From: Limnohabitans sp. 103DPR2
GTDB taxonomy: Bacteria; Pseudomonadota; Gammaproteobacteria; Burkholderiales; Burkholderiaceae_C
Assembly: GCF_001412575.1 (NCBI RefSeq)
Contig: NZ_CP011834.1
Location: 2,108,001-2,172,000 of the forward strand
Reading direction: 5' to 3'
DNA length: 64,000 bases
Part shown: in pieces, positions 32,416 through 40,494 of the stretch
Layout of the letters: the number at the start of each line of letters is the position of its first letter
Numbering within the stretch: position 1 is the stretch's first letter
Position numbers and translations under genes: made by a program
The notes under the pieces: model-generated
The model's database searches: none
What the model saw: the letters and a program-made list of their open reading frames with translations, nothing else
What the model was told of the DNA's origin: nothing

Positions 32416-33798
32416 TTGCAAACTATTCATCGTTGGCTCTTAGCCTTTACAGGACTCTTGATGAGTGCATGCACAACGCCAATGTCTATACAAAATTTGC
32501 AATACAAGCCTGTCGTTTTTGTTCATGGCAATGGAGATTCGGCAGCGCTTTGGCTAACCACAGTTTGGCGTTTTGAATCAAACGGTTGGCCTGCTAATTT
32601 GCTTCATACCATAGATGTCCCCTATCCCCTCGCACGAGAAGCAGACGACAAACCGCAAGCTGGGCGCAGTTCGACCGCCGAACACATGCAAGTGCTCAAA
32701 GACAAGGTGGATGCTGTATTGGCACAAACAGGTGCCAAACAAGTCATCTTGATTGGCAATTCAAGAGGTGGTAACGCCATTCGCAACTACATTTGCAACG
32801 GCGGAGGTGCTCAGCGGGTTAGCCATGCCATCATTGGAGGTGGAACCCATCACGGGGTACAGGCGATTCCAGGCTTGAACGATGCCAGCGAATTTTCAGG
32901 CGCTGGCCCATTTCTCAGGCAACTCAATGCCCCAAAAAATCACAAAGGCGATGAGGTATGTGGCCCAACTCAATGGATGACCATTCGCTCGGACACCAAC
33001 GACAAGTATGCGCAGCCTGATGGTCTTTGGCTTGGCATGAAGGGCCGCGCCACCTTGGTTGGTTTTGATGGGCCCGAACTCAAAGGCGCCTTGAATGTCG
33101 TGATCCCCAAAATTGATCACCGCGAAACTTCGTTTTCGCCTGCGGCTTTTGAAGCCAGCTATCAATTCCTGACGGGACATGCCCCCTTGCACAACATGAC
33201 GACGCAATCGCAGATTGAACTGAATGGCAAAGTATTTGGCTTGGGCGTGAACCCTCTTCAAGCAGACAGCGGCAACTTTGTGAACAATTTGCCATTGCAA
33301 GGTGCCAAGTTGAGCATCTACGAAACGCACACCCACACAGGTCAACGACGAGGCGCAGCAGTCCACCAATCAAGCATTTCCACAGATGGCCATTGGGGCC
33401 CCTTCAAAGCCAACTCGCGCGCAGCCTACGAATTTGAATTGACTGCAGACGGCTATGCAACCACCCACATCTATCGCAGCCCCTTCGCAAGATCTAGCAA
33501 CATCGTTCACATGCGCCCCGAGCGATTGGCGGCATCGGATCGCACGACGCAATCCTTGGTCATATGGACTCGGCCCAGAGGCTACTTTGATGCCAACCGC
33601 GACACAATGATGTTGGATGGAAAAACCGACATCCCTGGTGTCGCCAAAGGTATGAGTGCAGGCATTTCAAGCGTCAGAATCCGGATGGATGAATCGCCAC
33701 AACGGTCTGTTGCAGCTGAATTCAACGGTGAACAACTGAAGGGTTTGACTTGGCCCGCTTCACAAGGTCACATCACCGTGTTAGAACTCACCTACTGA
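32416..33798 (+). CDS. lipase-like alpha/beta-hydrolase lipoprotein
   Basis: This 460-aa exported hydrolase has a lipobox-like GLLMSAC near residue 19, so it may be lipid-anchored. The alpha/beta-hydrolase domain (about 30-260) has the oxyanion segment VVFVHGNGDS, the nucleophile elbow IGNSRGGN, a possible Asp in RSDTNDKYAQPDG and a possible His in PKIDHRETSF. The C-terminal 200 residues look like beta-rich repeats (LSIYETHTHTGQRRG). The start codon would be TTG with no clear ribosome-binding site, so the true start may differ. Substrate (ester or polyester) unknown. It lies between two solitary repeat ends. Confidence 0.75.
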   Translation: MQTIHRWLLAFTGLLMSACTTPMSIQNLQYKPVVFVHGNGDSAALWLTTVWRFESNGWPANLLHTIDVPYPLAREADDKPQAGRSSTAEHMQVLKDKVDAVLAQTGAKQVILIGNSRGGNAIRNYICNGGGAQRVSHAIIGGGTHHGVQAIPGLNDASEFSGAGPFLRQLNAPKNHKGDEVCGPTQWMTIRSDTNDKYAQPDGLWLGMKGRATLVGFDGPELKGALNVVIPKIDHRETSFSPAAFEASYQFLTGHAPLHNMTTQSQIELNGKVFGLGVNPLQADSGNFVNNLPLQGAKLSIYETHTHTGQRRGAAVHQSSISTDGHWGPFKANSRAAYEFELTADGYATTHIYRSPFARSSNIVHMRPERLAASDRTTQSLVIWTRPRGYFDANRDTMMLDGKTDIPGVAKGMSAGISSVRIRMDESPQRSVAAEFNGEQLKGLTWPASQGHITVLELTY

Positions 33799-33873
33799 TT
33801 GCGGCAAGGCCAATTCAAGAATATTTGAATTCGATGACATCAGCCCATTGTATTTTTCACAAATGAGAGCACC

Positions 33874-34518
33874 ATGACTATACGAACTTTGTTTCTGTTA
33901 ACCGCTTTCATGATGGGGCAATCTGCCATGGCCATTGAAGAACCCGCGTTCAAAGTCACCCTGAAGGCCGACGTCTTTGAGGTCCGTCAGTATGCACCCA
34001 CGCTGATTGCAGAAACCTTGGTTGAGGGCGACATGGACGAGGCGTCTAACAAAGGTTTTCGACGCATCGCAGACTATATTTTTGGCAACAATCGCGCTGC
34101 TCAGTCTGGCAGCAGCGCCAAGATTGCCATGACGGCTCCCGTGACGGTAGAGCCGCAATCTGAAAAGATTGCCATGACAGCGCCAGTCACGATGAGCGCA
34201 GCCACCAAGGACATGCGAGAAGCCAAACTTTGGCGTGTGCATTTTGTGATGCCTTCGCAATACACCCTGAGCAGCATCCCTCAACCGAACAACCCTGATG
34301 TGAAGCTCAAGGAAGTGCCCGGAAAGTTGATGGCTGTTCACAGTTACACCGGGTTCAATACGATGGCTAAAGTTCAAAGCAAAACCGATGAACTGCTCTC
34401 ATGGTTGCAGCAAAAAAACTTCAACGCCATTGGCGCCCCTCAACTCTCGCGCTACGACCCGCCCTGGACATTGCCCATGTTCAGGCGCAATGAAATCATG
34501 GTTGAGGTAGAAAAATAA
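33874..34518 (+). CDS. SOUL family heme-binding protein, exported
   Basis: The 214-aa protein has a signal peptide (1-20, ending GQSAMA). A SOUL/HBP domain follows with FKVTLKADVFEVRQYAP at its start, the KIAMTAPVTVE motif (which appears twice), and a C-terminal RYDPPWTLPMFRRNEIMVE that is highly typical. SOUL proteins bind heme or related tetrapyrroles; their bacterial role is unclear. The TAA stop is itself part of the terminal repeat of the element that begins at 34517. Confidence 0.92.
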   Translation: MTIRTLFLLTAFMMGQSAMAIEEPAFKVTLKADVFEVRQYAPTLIAETLVEGDMDEASNKGFRRIADYIFGNNRAAQSGSSAKIAMTAPVTVEPQSEKIAMTAPVTMSAATKDMREAKLWRVHFVMPSQYTLSSIPQPNNPDVKLKEVPGKLMAVHSYTGFNTMAKVQSKTDELLSWLQQKNFNAIGAPQLSRYDPPWTLPMFRRNEIMVEVEK

Positions 34519-34663
34519 TTGGGGTCAGATCAACATTAATTTGGTCATTCAAAGGGGCTGAAGGCTAAGGAATGCTTCCTCATACTGGAGTACCAGAAAT
34601 CGTTCAGCACCCCTTAGCCTTCAGCCCCTTTGAATGGAAATTAATGTGGATCTGACCCCAATT
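34517..34663. repeat. palindromic mobile-like element, complete copy A
   Basis: Terminal inverted repeats 34517-34540 and 34640-34663 match at 23 of 24 positions. Inside is a perfect 25-bp inverted repeat (34546-34570 / 34612-34636) around a core at 34574-34608 that is identical over 35 nt to copy B. The core includes a small CTGG/CCAG hairpin. It codes for no protein. It fills the gap between two convergent genes and supplies the TAA stop of both. It looks like a non-autonomous element (MITE- or REP/BIME-like). Confidence 0.85.
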
Positions 34664-35558
34664 ATTTTTTTTGTGCCAAGCTGAATTCTCGCCACAAGAG
34701 GTACAGGCCGCTGAGTACGACAATGCCAGCACCCAGCACAACTGCGGCGTCTGGAATTTGGCCAAAGACAAGCCAGCCACCTAAGCTCATGTAAATAATT
34801 TGCTGATACAAAAAGGGGCCGAGCACGGCAGCTGTCGCGTAGCGATGAGCCAATGCAGAGGCTGTGTGACCTAAGCCGCCCGTTAAACCCGCCAAAACCA
34901 AAACACACCAAACTTGCCATGAGTCGGGGGTTTGCCAGTACCCAATTGCAAACGGGGCCAGCACCACAGAAGGCACCGTGGCCGAAGCCAGTTGGGTCGA
35001 AACGGGATGATCACTGCCAGCCAGTCGGCGGGTCATTAAATTGAAGGCGGCATAAAGCAAAGCATTCAAAATGCTCAACAAAATTGCCGGATGAAAGCCG
35101 TGACTTCCTGGTCGAATGATCACAAGCACGCCAACAAATCCCATGCAAATGGCCATCCACTTTTTGGCGTCCAGCCGTTCATGCAGCCACAAAGCAGAAA
35201 TGAGCGCAATCAAAATAGGCACTGAAAACTGCACAGCCCCAGTTTCGGCCAACTGCAAATACTGCAATGCAAAAAAGTTCAGCCCCGTCATGAGGGCCAA
35301 CATCACCCCCCGAAGCAATTGCAATCGCGGATTGTGAATTTTGAACAACGCCACACCCATCGATGGCATGAAGATGGCAGTGGTCAACAAGGTGTGAAAC
35401 ACAAACCTGAGCCATACCACTTGCAACACAGGCACCGTTTGCACCAACCACTTGGCACTGGTGTCGAGCACCGCAAACATCAAGGTGGTGGCGGTGACCA
35501 GCGCAATGCCGATTTGACGATTTCGCGCTGTGTCACTTAAATGTTGATCTGACCCCAA
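34662..35558 (-). CDS. DMT-superfamily transporter (EamA domains)
   Basis: This inner-membrane carrier has about ten helices in two EamA repeats (roughly 20-145 and 165-290), beginning IGIALVTATTLMFAVL. Such proteins export amino acids or metabolites; the substrate is unknown. The best start is the TTG at 35558 (298 aa), which lies inside a solitary repeat end, so the first six residues (LGSDQH by genetic code) come from repeat DNA. A Met at about residue 27 of this frame is inside helix 1 and less likely. The stop is in the end of element A. Confidence 0.8.
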   Translation of the reverse strand: MGSDQHLSDTARNRQIGIALVTATTLMFAVLDTSAKWLVQTVPVLQVVWLRFVFHTLLTTAIFMPSMGVALFKIHNPRLQLLRGVMLALMTGLNFFALQYLQLAETGAVQFSVPILIALISALWLHERLDAKKWMAICMGFVGVLVIIRPGSHGFHPAILLSILNALLYAAFNLMTRRLAGSDHPVSTQLASATVPSVVLAPFAIGYWQTPDSWQVWCVLVLAGLTGGLGHTASALAHRYATAAVLGPFLYQQIIYMSLGGWLVFGQIPDAAVVLGAGIVVLSGLYLLWREFSLAQKK

Positions 35559-35559
35559 T
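35537..35559 (-). repeat. solitary end of the palindromic element family
   Basis: Read on the minus strand it is ATTGGGGTCAGATCAACATT plus TAA, matching the consensus terminal repeat almost throughout; the outermost AATT is shortened to ATT. It has no inner stem or core. It overlaps the 5' end of the DMT gene and faces the solitary end at 32344 in inverted orientation. Confidence 0.85.
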
Positions 35560-35563
35560 GACG

Positions 35564-36541
35564 TCAATCCAGACTGAGGCCAATTTTGCGGGCCACAGCG
35601 CCCCACTTGGCAAAGTCTTTGTTGACTTTGACAACGGCCTCTTCTGGCGTGCTGCCAATCACAATTTGGTCGGTGGCTTTAAGGCGCTCAGCAGCTTCGG
35701 GCATGCGCAAAGCCTCGACAACCGCCATGCGAAATTTATTGACCACGTCATCGGGTACTTGACGAGGTGCCAACAAAATCAAACTGAAATCGGCCTCATA
35801 CCCTTTCACACCGGCTTCGGCAATGGTCGGCACGTCCGGTAGCGTAGGCGAACGACCATGCCCAGAGACAGCCAAAGCCGTTAATTTCCCAGACTTCACA
35901 TGCGGCAACACAGTTGGCCCCGCCAACAAACCACACGGCACCTGGCCTGCCAGCACATCCTGCATCGCGGGCGCTGGGCCCTTGTAGGGGATGTGCGTCA
36001 TCTGCATGCCCGTCATGTTCAATAACAACTCTGTCGACAAATGACCGGGCACACCCGCACCGCCCGAGGCGTAGCTCAAGGGAGTGGTTTTTGATTTGGC
36101 GATCAACTCATTCAAATTTTTCACGCCCAAGGATGGGTTGCACACCAAGGTTTGACTGAAAGAAGACAACACACTGATGGGCTTGAGATCGTCCAATTTG
36201 AAGGTCATCGACTTGTAGACATGCGGATTGACAGTTAGCAGCGTGTCGGTGGCAATGAGAAACGTATAGCCATCGGGCGCAGCACGGGCCACAGCAGCCG
36301 CGCCGATGTTGCCACCGGCACCGGGCTGGTTTTCAATGACGATGGGCTGCTTCAAAATGGCCTGAATTCGTTCAGACGCCGTACGCATCACCAAATCGCT
36401 AGGGCCACCCGGTGGATAAGGTGCAATCACTTTGATGGGTTTGGTGGGCCAACTTTGAGCCAGGGCGGCACTGCCCACCAAAATGAAGGATGCAGCGCAC
36501 ATCCACTTTAAACAGGCAAATTGCAGAGGCTTCACAGTCAT
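35564..36541 (-). CDS. Bug/TctC-family tripartite tricarboxylate transporter binding protein
   Basis: This is a periplasmic solute-binding protein of the Bug family, abundant in Burkholderiales, that binds carboxylates and related acids. The ATG at 36541 has GGAGAA just upstream and gives 325 aa. A signal peptide (1-28, ending SAALAQ) is followed by WPTKPIKVIAPYPPGGPSD and VENQPGAGGNIGAAAVARA, both family hallmarks. No TctA/TctB membrane partners are adjacent, as is common for orphan Bug proteins. The ligand is unknown. Confidence 0.94.
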   Translation of the reverse strand: MTVKPLQFACLKWMCAASFILVGSAALAQSWPTKPIKVIAPYPPGGPSDLVMRTASERIQAILKQPIVIENQPGAGGNIGAAAVARAAPDGYTFLIATDTLLTVNPHVYKSMTFKLDDLKPISVLSSFSQTLVCNPSLGVKNLNELIAKSKTTPLSYASGGAGVPGHLSTELLLNMTGMQMTHIPYKGPAPAMQDVLAGQVPCGLLAGPTVLPHVKSGKLTALAVSGHGRSPTLPDVPTIAEAGVKGYEADFSLILLAPRQVPDDVVNKFRMAVVEALRMPEAAERLKATDQIVIGSTPEEAVVKVNKDFAKWGAVARKIGLSLD

Positions 36542-36677
36542 TTTCTCCATGTTCTGACCATGTTAGCCAACATGGCCGCCACAGCCTATCCCTATTAACG
36601 CTGATAACAGCCCTTCACAGGCAGGCATTTTCAAATTCTGACTAAGATACGGCTCAATCTTTGAGACTTGGCCACCT

Positions 36678-38942
36678 ATGAAATGCCCCTCCAAACACAG
36701 CCCTAGGCATCGGGCATTTCCAATCCGAACCCCACTTCAACTCAGTGCGACTTATTTGGCGGTGTTGTGTTGGACTAGCGCCCCACTGAGTACCCTGGCG
36801 CAAGATGCCGCCATTGGTGGGCAATCGGAAACCACCAGCGGCGCTCAACCCAGCGTCGTTCAGCGCGTTGAAATTGTGGCGCGTCAAGGCTCCACCGAAT
36901 TGAGGCGTGCCGCCAGTGTGGCCAAACAGATCTATGGCCGTGATGACTTGGACCGCTACGGCGACACCAACACCTTGGATTTCCTAAGACGCCTGCCCGG
37001 TGTTAACGTAGACACAGGCGGCCCTCGCATGCGAGGCTTGGGCGCTGGCTACACACAAATTTTGATCAACGGTGACCCCGCGCCTCAGGGCTTCAATTTG
37101 GACCAGCTGAGTCCCTCACAAATTGAGCGCATTGAAGTCATCAAAGCCGCTACGGCAGATCAAAGCGCCCAGGCCATTGCCGGCACCATCAATGTCATCT
37201 TGAAAGAAACATCACGTCGCTCCCTCAGCACGCTGCGAGTGGGCTTGGCTTCAGGTGGTGACAGACCCTTAGGCAACCTCAATTATTCACTCAGTGAATC
37301 GACAGGGCCTTTCAACTTGTCCCTGCCTGTTTCCCTGTTTGAATGGGATCGACAAGTACGCAACACCATTGATCGCAAGATGGCAGGCTCGGATGGCCTG
37401 TCTTCCGTGTCGCAACAACTAGGCACCAGCAGATCAGATGGATGGGGCTACAACCTGGCACCGCGCTTGAACTACAAAATCAGCGACGAACAAACCTTGT
37501 CATTGGCGACTTTTTTCCAAAAAGGTTATTGGAATTACCGCACCGACTACGTCAATCGCGCTGTATCAGGTTTGCCTGTTTTTGACGATGACACACTGCA
37601 AGGCGGCTTCTGGGAAAACCGCCGCGGCAACATTACTTGGATTAATCGGTTCAGCGAAGACCAGCGCATCGAGATCAAAGCAGGTGTGCAGCAATTTCGT
37701 TCTGGTTTTGATTTTCGCAATCTGCGCGCAGGTTCCATGCAATTGCAAACCAGAGGCAACAACCTAGACGACGCCGTGACGCAAGCCGGTAAATACAGCC
37801 AACTGCTGGGCACTGCACACACCTTGACAGCCGGCTGGGACCTAGAGAACAGAAACAGACGAGAGCAACGCACCACCACCGATTCAATGGGTCAAGCCTT
37901 GTTGCCAAGCTTTGAAGGTCAGCCCTTCGAAGCGCAAATGCGCAGGCAGGCTTTTTACATTCAAGATGAGTGGGATTTGTCGCCCCAATGGCAACTCTAC
38001 ATTGGATTGCGCAATGAACGCATCGCTTCTGAAAGCACCAACGCATCAACCCCCGTTTCCAATGTCAGCAGTGTGCTGTCACCCCTTGCACACGTCACTT
38101 ACAAGTTTGACCCCAAAAGCAGAGACATGGTGCGCGCCAGTTTGACGCGCAGTTACAAAGCACCGGGCCTTAATGCCTTGTTGGCTCGCCCAGTGATCAA
38201 CGGCGCCTACACCAACACCAATCTCACCAATACTTACTTGGCACCAGACCGGCTTGGCAACCCTGCCCTCACGCCTGAACTGGCCACAGGTCTGGACATT
38301 GCCTACGAAAATTATTTGACCAACGATGGCATCTTCAGCGTGGGCCTGTTTCACCGCAATTTGAACAATGTCGTCAGGAATCTGACTGAGTTGCGCCAAG
38401 TCAGTTGGGCCAACGCACCGCGTTGGATTTCACAGCCACAAAACTTTTCCGATGCGGTCACCAGCGGCGTTGAGTTTGAACTGCGTGGCCGTGCCGCAGA
38501 TCTTTTGCCACAATTGTTTAGCAACGTGAAAGCACTGAACATTCGGAGTTCCTTGAGCGTTTACAGATCTCGAATTGCTGCACTGCCAGGCCCAGACAAT
38601 CGGCTGGACGGTCAGCAACCTTGGTCGGCCAACCTTGGGTTTGATCAGCGCATCAGCGGCCTGCCGCTGAGCGTGGGCGGCAACTTGAGCCTGACACCCG
38701 GGTACGACACCCGACAGACTTCAGAGCTGCTGCTGAGGCGCACAATTTCTCGTGGCATTGATGTCTTTGCCATGATGCCTTTAAGTCCCACCCTGTCCTT
38801 CAGGGCTGCCGCCAGCGCTGGTGTGCAGCAATTTGGACCACCCAATGGCAGTACCCTCAATTTGCTGAGCAACGGCGACTACACACGCAATGAGCGTTAC
38901 GCCAAACCACAACTGAATCTATCGCTTGATATGCGCCTCTAA
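36678..38942 (+). CDS. TonB-dependent outer-membrane receptor
   Basis: The 754-aa precursor has a signal-like N terminus ending near LSTLAQD (about 42), a plug domain (about 65-180) and a 22-strand-type barrel. The plug contains LDFLRRLPGVNVDTGGPRMR and SQIERIEVIKAATAD. It ends in LNLSLDMRL, close to the usual aromatic C terminus. RGLGAGYTQILINGDPAPQG is reminiscent of receptors annotated as siderophore or colicin receptors. No siderophore genes, exbB/tonB or riboswitch are adjacent, so the ligand cannot be assigned. Confidence 0.9.
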   Translation: MKCPSKHSPRHRAFPIRTPLQLSATYLAVLCWTSAPLSTLAQDAAIGGQSETTSGAQPSVVQRVEIVARQGSTELRRAASVAKQIYGRDDLDRYGDTNTLDFLRRLPGVNVDTGGPRMRGLGAGYTQILINGDPAPQGFNLDQLSPSQIERIEVIKAATADQSAQAIAGTINVILKETSRRSLSTLRVGLASGGDRPLGNLNYSLSESTGPFNLSLPVSLFEWDRQVRNTIDRKMAGSDGLSSVSQQLGTSRSDGWGYNLAPRLNYKISDEQTLSLATFFQKGYWNYRTDYVNRAVSGLPVFDDDTLQGGFWENRRGNITWINRFSEDQRIEIKAGVQQFRSGFDFRNLRAGSMQLQTRGNNLDDAVTQAGKYSQLLGTAHTLTAGWDLENRNRREQRTTTDSMGQALLPSFEGQPFEAQMRRQAFYIQDEWDLSPQWQLYIGLRNERIASESTNASTPVSNVSSVLSPLAHVTYKFDPKSRDMVRASLTRSYKAPGLNALLARPVINGAYTNTNLTNTYLAPDRLGNPALTPELATGLDIAYENYLTNDGIFSVGLFHRNLNNVVRNLTELRQVSWANAPRWISQPQNFSDAVTSGVEFELRGRAADLLPQLFSNVKALNIRSSLSVYRSRIAALPGPDNRLDGQQPWSANLGFDQRISGLPLSVGGNLSLTPGYDTRQTSELLLRRTISRGIDVFAMMPLSPTLSFRAAASAGVQQFGPPNGSTLNLLSNGDYTRNERYAKPQLNLSLDMRL

Positions 38943-38955
38943 TTTGGATGCCTGC

Positions 38956-39444
38956 ATGCATTGGGTCAAACTGACAATTTGTGCACTGCTGCTTTTAGGG
39001 GGAGCCTTGAATGCGGCCACGCTTCAAGGCAAGGTAATTGGCGTTGCCGACGGCGACACCGTGACGCTGTTGGATGCGCAAAAGAATCAGCACAAAATTA
39101 GACTGCAGGGCATTGACGCCCCTGAAAAAGCGCAGGCCTTTGGCAACAAGTCAAAACAATCCTTGCACGAGATGGTTCACGGCAAAGAAGTCACAGTTGA
39201 TTTTCAGAAAAAAGACAAATACGGCCGAACCGTTGGCAAGGTTTTGGTGAACAACACCGATGTTTGTTTGGAACAAGTCAAACGCGGCATGGCTTGGCAC
39301 TACAAACAATATGCCAATGAACAAGCACCAGAAGACCGCGATATTTATGCACAGGCAGAATTGACAGCCCGCTCACAATCCGTTGGCTTGTGGAAAGACA
39401 AATTCCCCACCCCGCCTTGGTCGTTCAGGCAGCAGAACAAGTAA
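38956..39444 (+). CDS. secreted thermonuclease-family (SNase-like) nuclease
   Basis: This is a 162-aa extracytoplasmic nuclease. The start MHWVKLTICALLLLGG gives a signal peptide ending near LNAAT; an earlier ATG overlaps the TonB receptor. The SNase OB-fold has VADGDTVTLLDAQ, KIRLQGIDAPEKAQAFG with catalytic Arg, and KYGRTVGKVLVNN, then LEQVKRGMAWHYKQY. All catalytic positions (Asp, Arg, Glu, Arg) appear present. It begins just after the receptor stop and may be read through from it. Confidence 0.92.
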   Translation: MHWVKLTICALLLLGGALNAATLQGKVIGVADGDTVTLLDAQKNQHKIRLQGIDAPEKAQAFGNKSKQSLHEMVHGKEVTVDFQKKDKYGRTVGKVLVNNTDVCLEQVKRGMAWHYKQYANEQAPEDRDIYAQAELTARSQSVGLWKDKFPTPPWSFRQQNK

Positions 39445-39559
39445 GTGCCCGGGCCTGGGCATGCCCATTGAATTGCCCAACACTAGGGTAATGCCGATTG
39501 AAATTTTGGCCAGTTGACTTAGTCTTAGATCCTCGTAAAACCTTACTTTGAAGTTCACC

Positions 39560-40327
39560 ATGACTGTCCACGCACTTCACACATCCAGCTCGATCGATGC
39601 TGTTCAACAAGTCAAAGTCCACTTGGCCGCTGCACTGCGCATGGCTGTTTTGGATGGTTTTGAAGAAGGCATCGACAATCACTTTACTGCCTGCGTACCT
39701 GGCCGTACGGACCAATACTTTGTGTTGCCATTTGGTTTGGACTGGTCTGAAGCCAAAGCCAGCGACATGATGATTTTCAATGAGGCGGGTCAAACCCTGG
39801 AAGGCCAAGGCGTTGTTGAACTCTCGGCGCAAAGCATTCATGCCCCCTTGCACCGAATCACGGGCGCCAAAGTTGTTCTGCACACGCATCAACCTTGGGC
39901 CACGGCCCTCAACATGCTACAAGACAATCGCTTGCTACCCGCAACGCAAACTGCGGCCTTCTTTCACGGTCGAATTGCCTACGACGATACCTACACAGGT
40001 CTGGCCTCGTCGTTGGAAGAAGGTGAACGTCTGGCTCGCCTCATGGGTGACAAAACAGTGCTGTTCATGAAGAACCATGGTGTGGTCACTGTTGGTGATA
40101 CTGTTGCACAAGCCTATCGCCGACTGTACAAACTTGAAAAAGCTTGCCAAACGCAAGTGTTGGCGATGAGCACGGGCAAAGCTTTGAACATCCTCAGCGA
40201 CGATGTCATTCAACGCGTACTCACTCCGTCTGGCGCCGATCGCCATCCACGCGGTGATCGTGAACGACTCTACTTCGAAGCCAACATGCGCATCCTAGAC
40301 CGCACCAACCCCGGCTACGCTGACTAA
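39560..40327 (+). CDS. class II aldolase/adducin family protein
   Basis: This is a 255-aa aldolase-II-fold protein. Zinc ligands are visible in VVLHTHQPWATAL (His-x-His) and FMKNHGVVTVGDTV (His). The N terminus has DGFEEGIDNHFTACVP, where most relatives read SGNxSxR/NHxS. The ATG at 39560 is preferred over a TTG four codons upstream. Members include sugar-phosphate aldolases, epimerases and decarboxylases; no neighbour tells which. A complete palindromic element follows the stop. Confidence 0.88.
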   Translation: MTVHALHTSSSIDAVQQVKVHLAAALRMAVLDGFEEGIDNHFTACVPGRTDQYFVLPFGLDWSEAKASDMMIFNEAGQTLEGQGVVELSAQSIHAPLHRITGAKVVLHTHQPWATALNMLQDNRLLPATQTAAFFHGRIAYDDTYTGLASSLEEGERLARLMGDKTVLFMKNHGVVTVGDTVAQAYRRLYKLEKACQTQVLAMSTGKALNILSDDVIQRVLTPSGADRHPRGDRERLYFEANMRILDRTNPGYAD

Positions 40328-40333
40328 GTCATT

Positions 40334-40484
40334 TAATTGGGGTCAGATCAACATTAGTTTTGTTAATCATTGAGGGCAAAGGCCTATAGGGGGCTTCCTC
40401 ATACTGGAGTACCAGAAATCGTTCAGCCCCCTATAGGCCTTTGCCCTCACTGATTAGAAATTAATGTTGATCTAACCCCAATTA
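40334..40484. repeat. palindromic mobile-like element, complete copy B
   Basis: Terminal inverted repeats 40335-40358 / 40460-40483 match at 22 of 24 positions and pair further outwards through ATTTAATT. The inner 29-bp arms (40366-40394 / 40426-40454) match at 28 positions but differ in sequence from the arms of copy A. The core 40393-40427 is identical to copy A. It is non-coding and lies between convergent genes (aldolase-like and MFS), so it may also serve as a bidirectional terminator. Confidence 0.85.
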
Positions 40485-40494
40485 AATTTTTTGG

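Noticed and set aside
34517-40484. Palindromic elements as integron attC sites or simple terminators
   Set aside because: No attC core sites or integrase were seen. Their length, shared terminal repeats and identical core exceed what an ordinary terminator needs.
32344-40484. CRISPR array
   Set aside because: The repeated ends are few, inverted, irregularly spaced and not separated by equal spacers; no cas genes are present.
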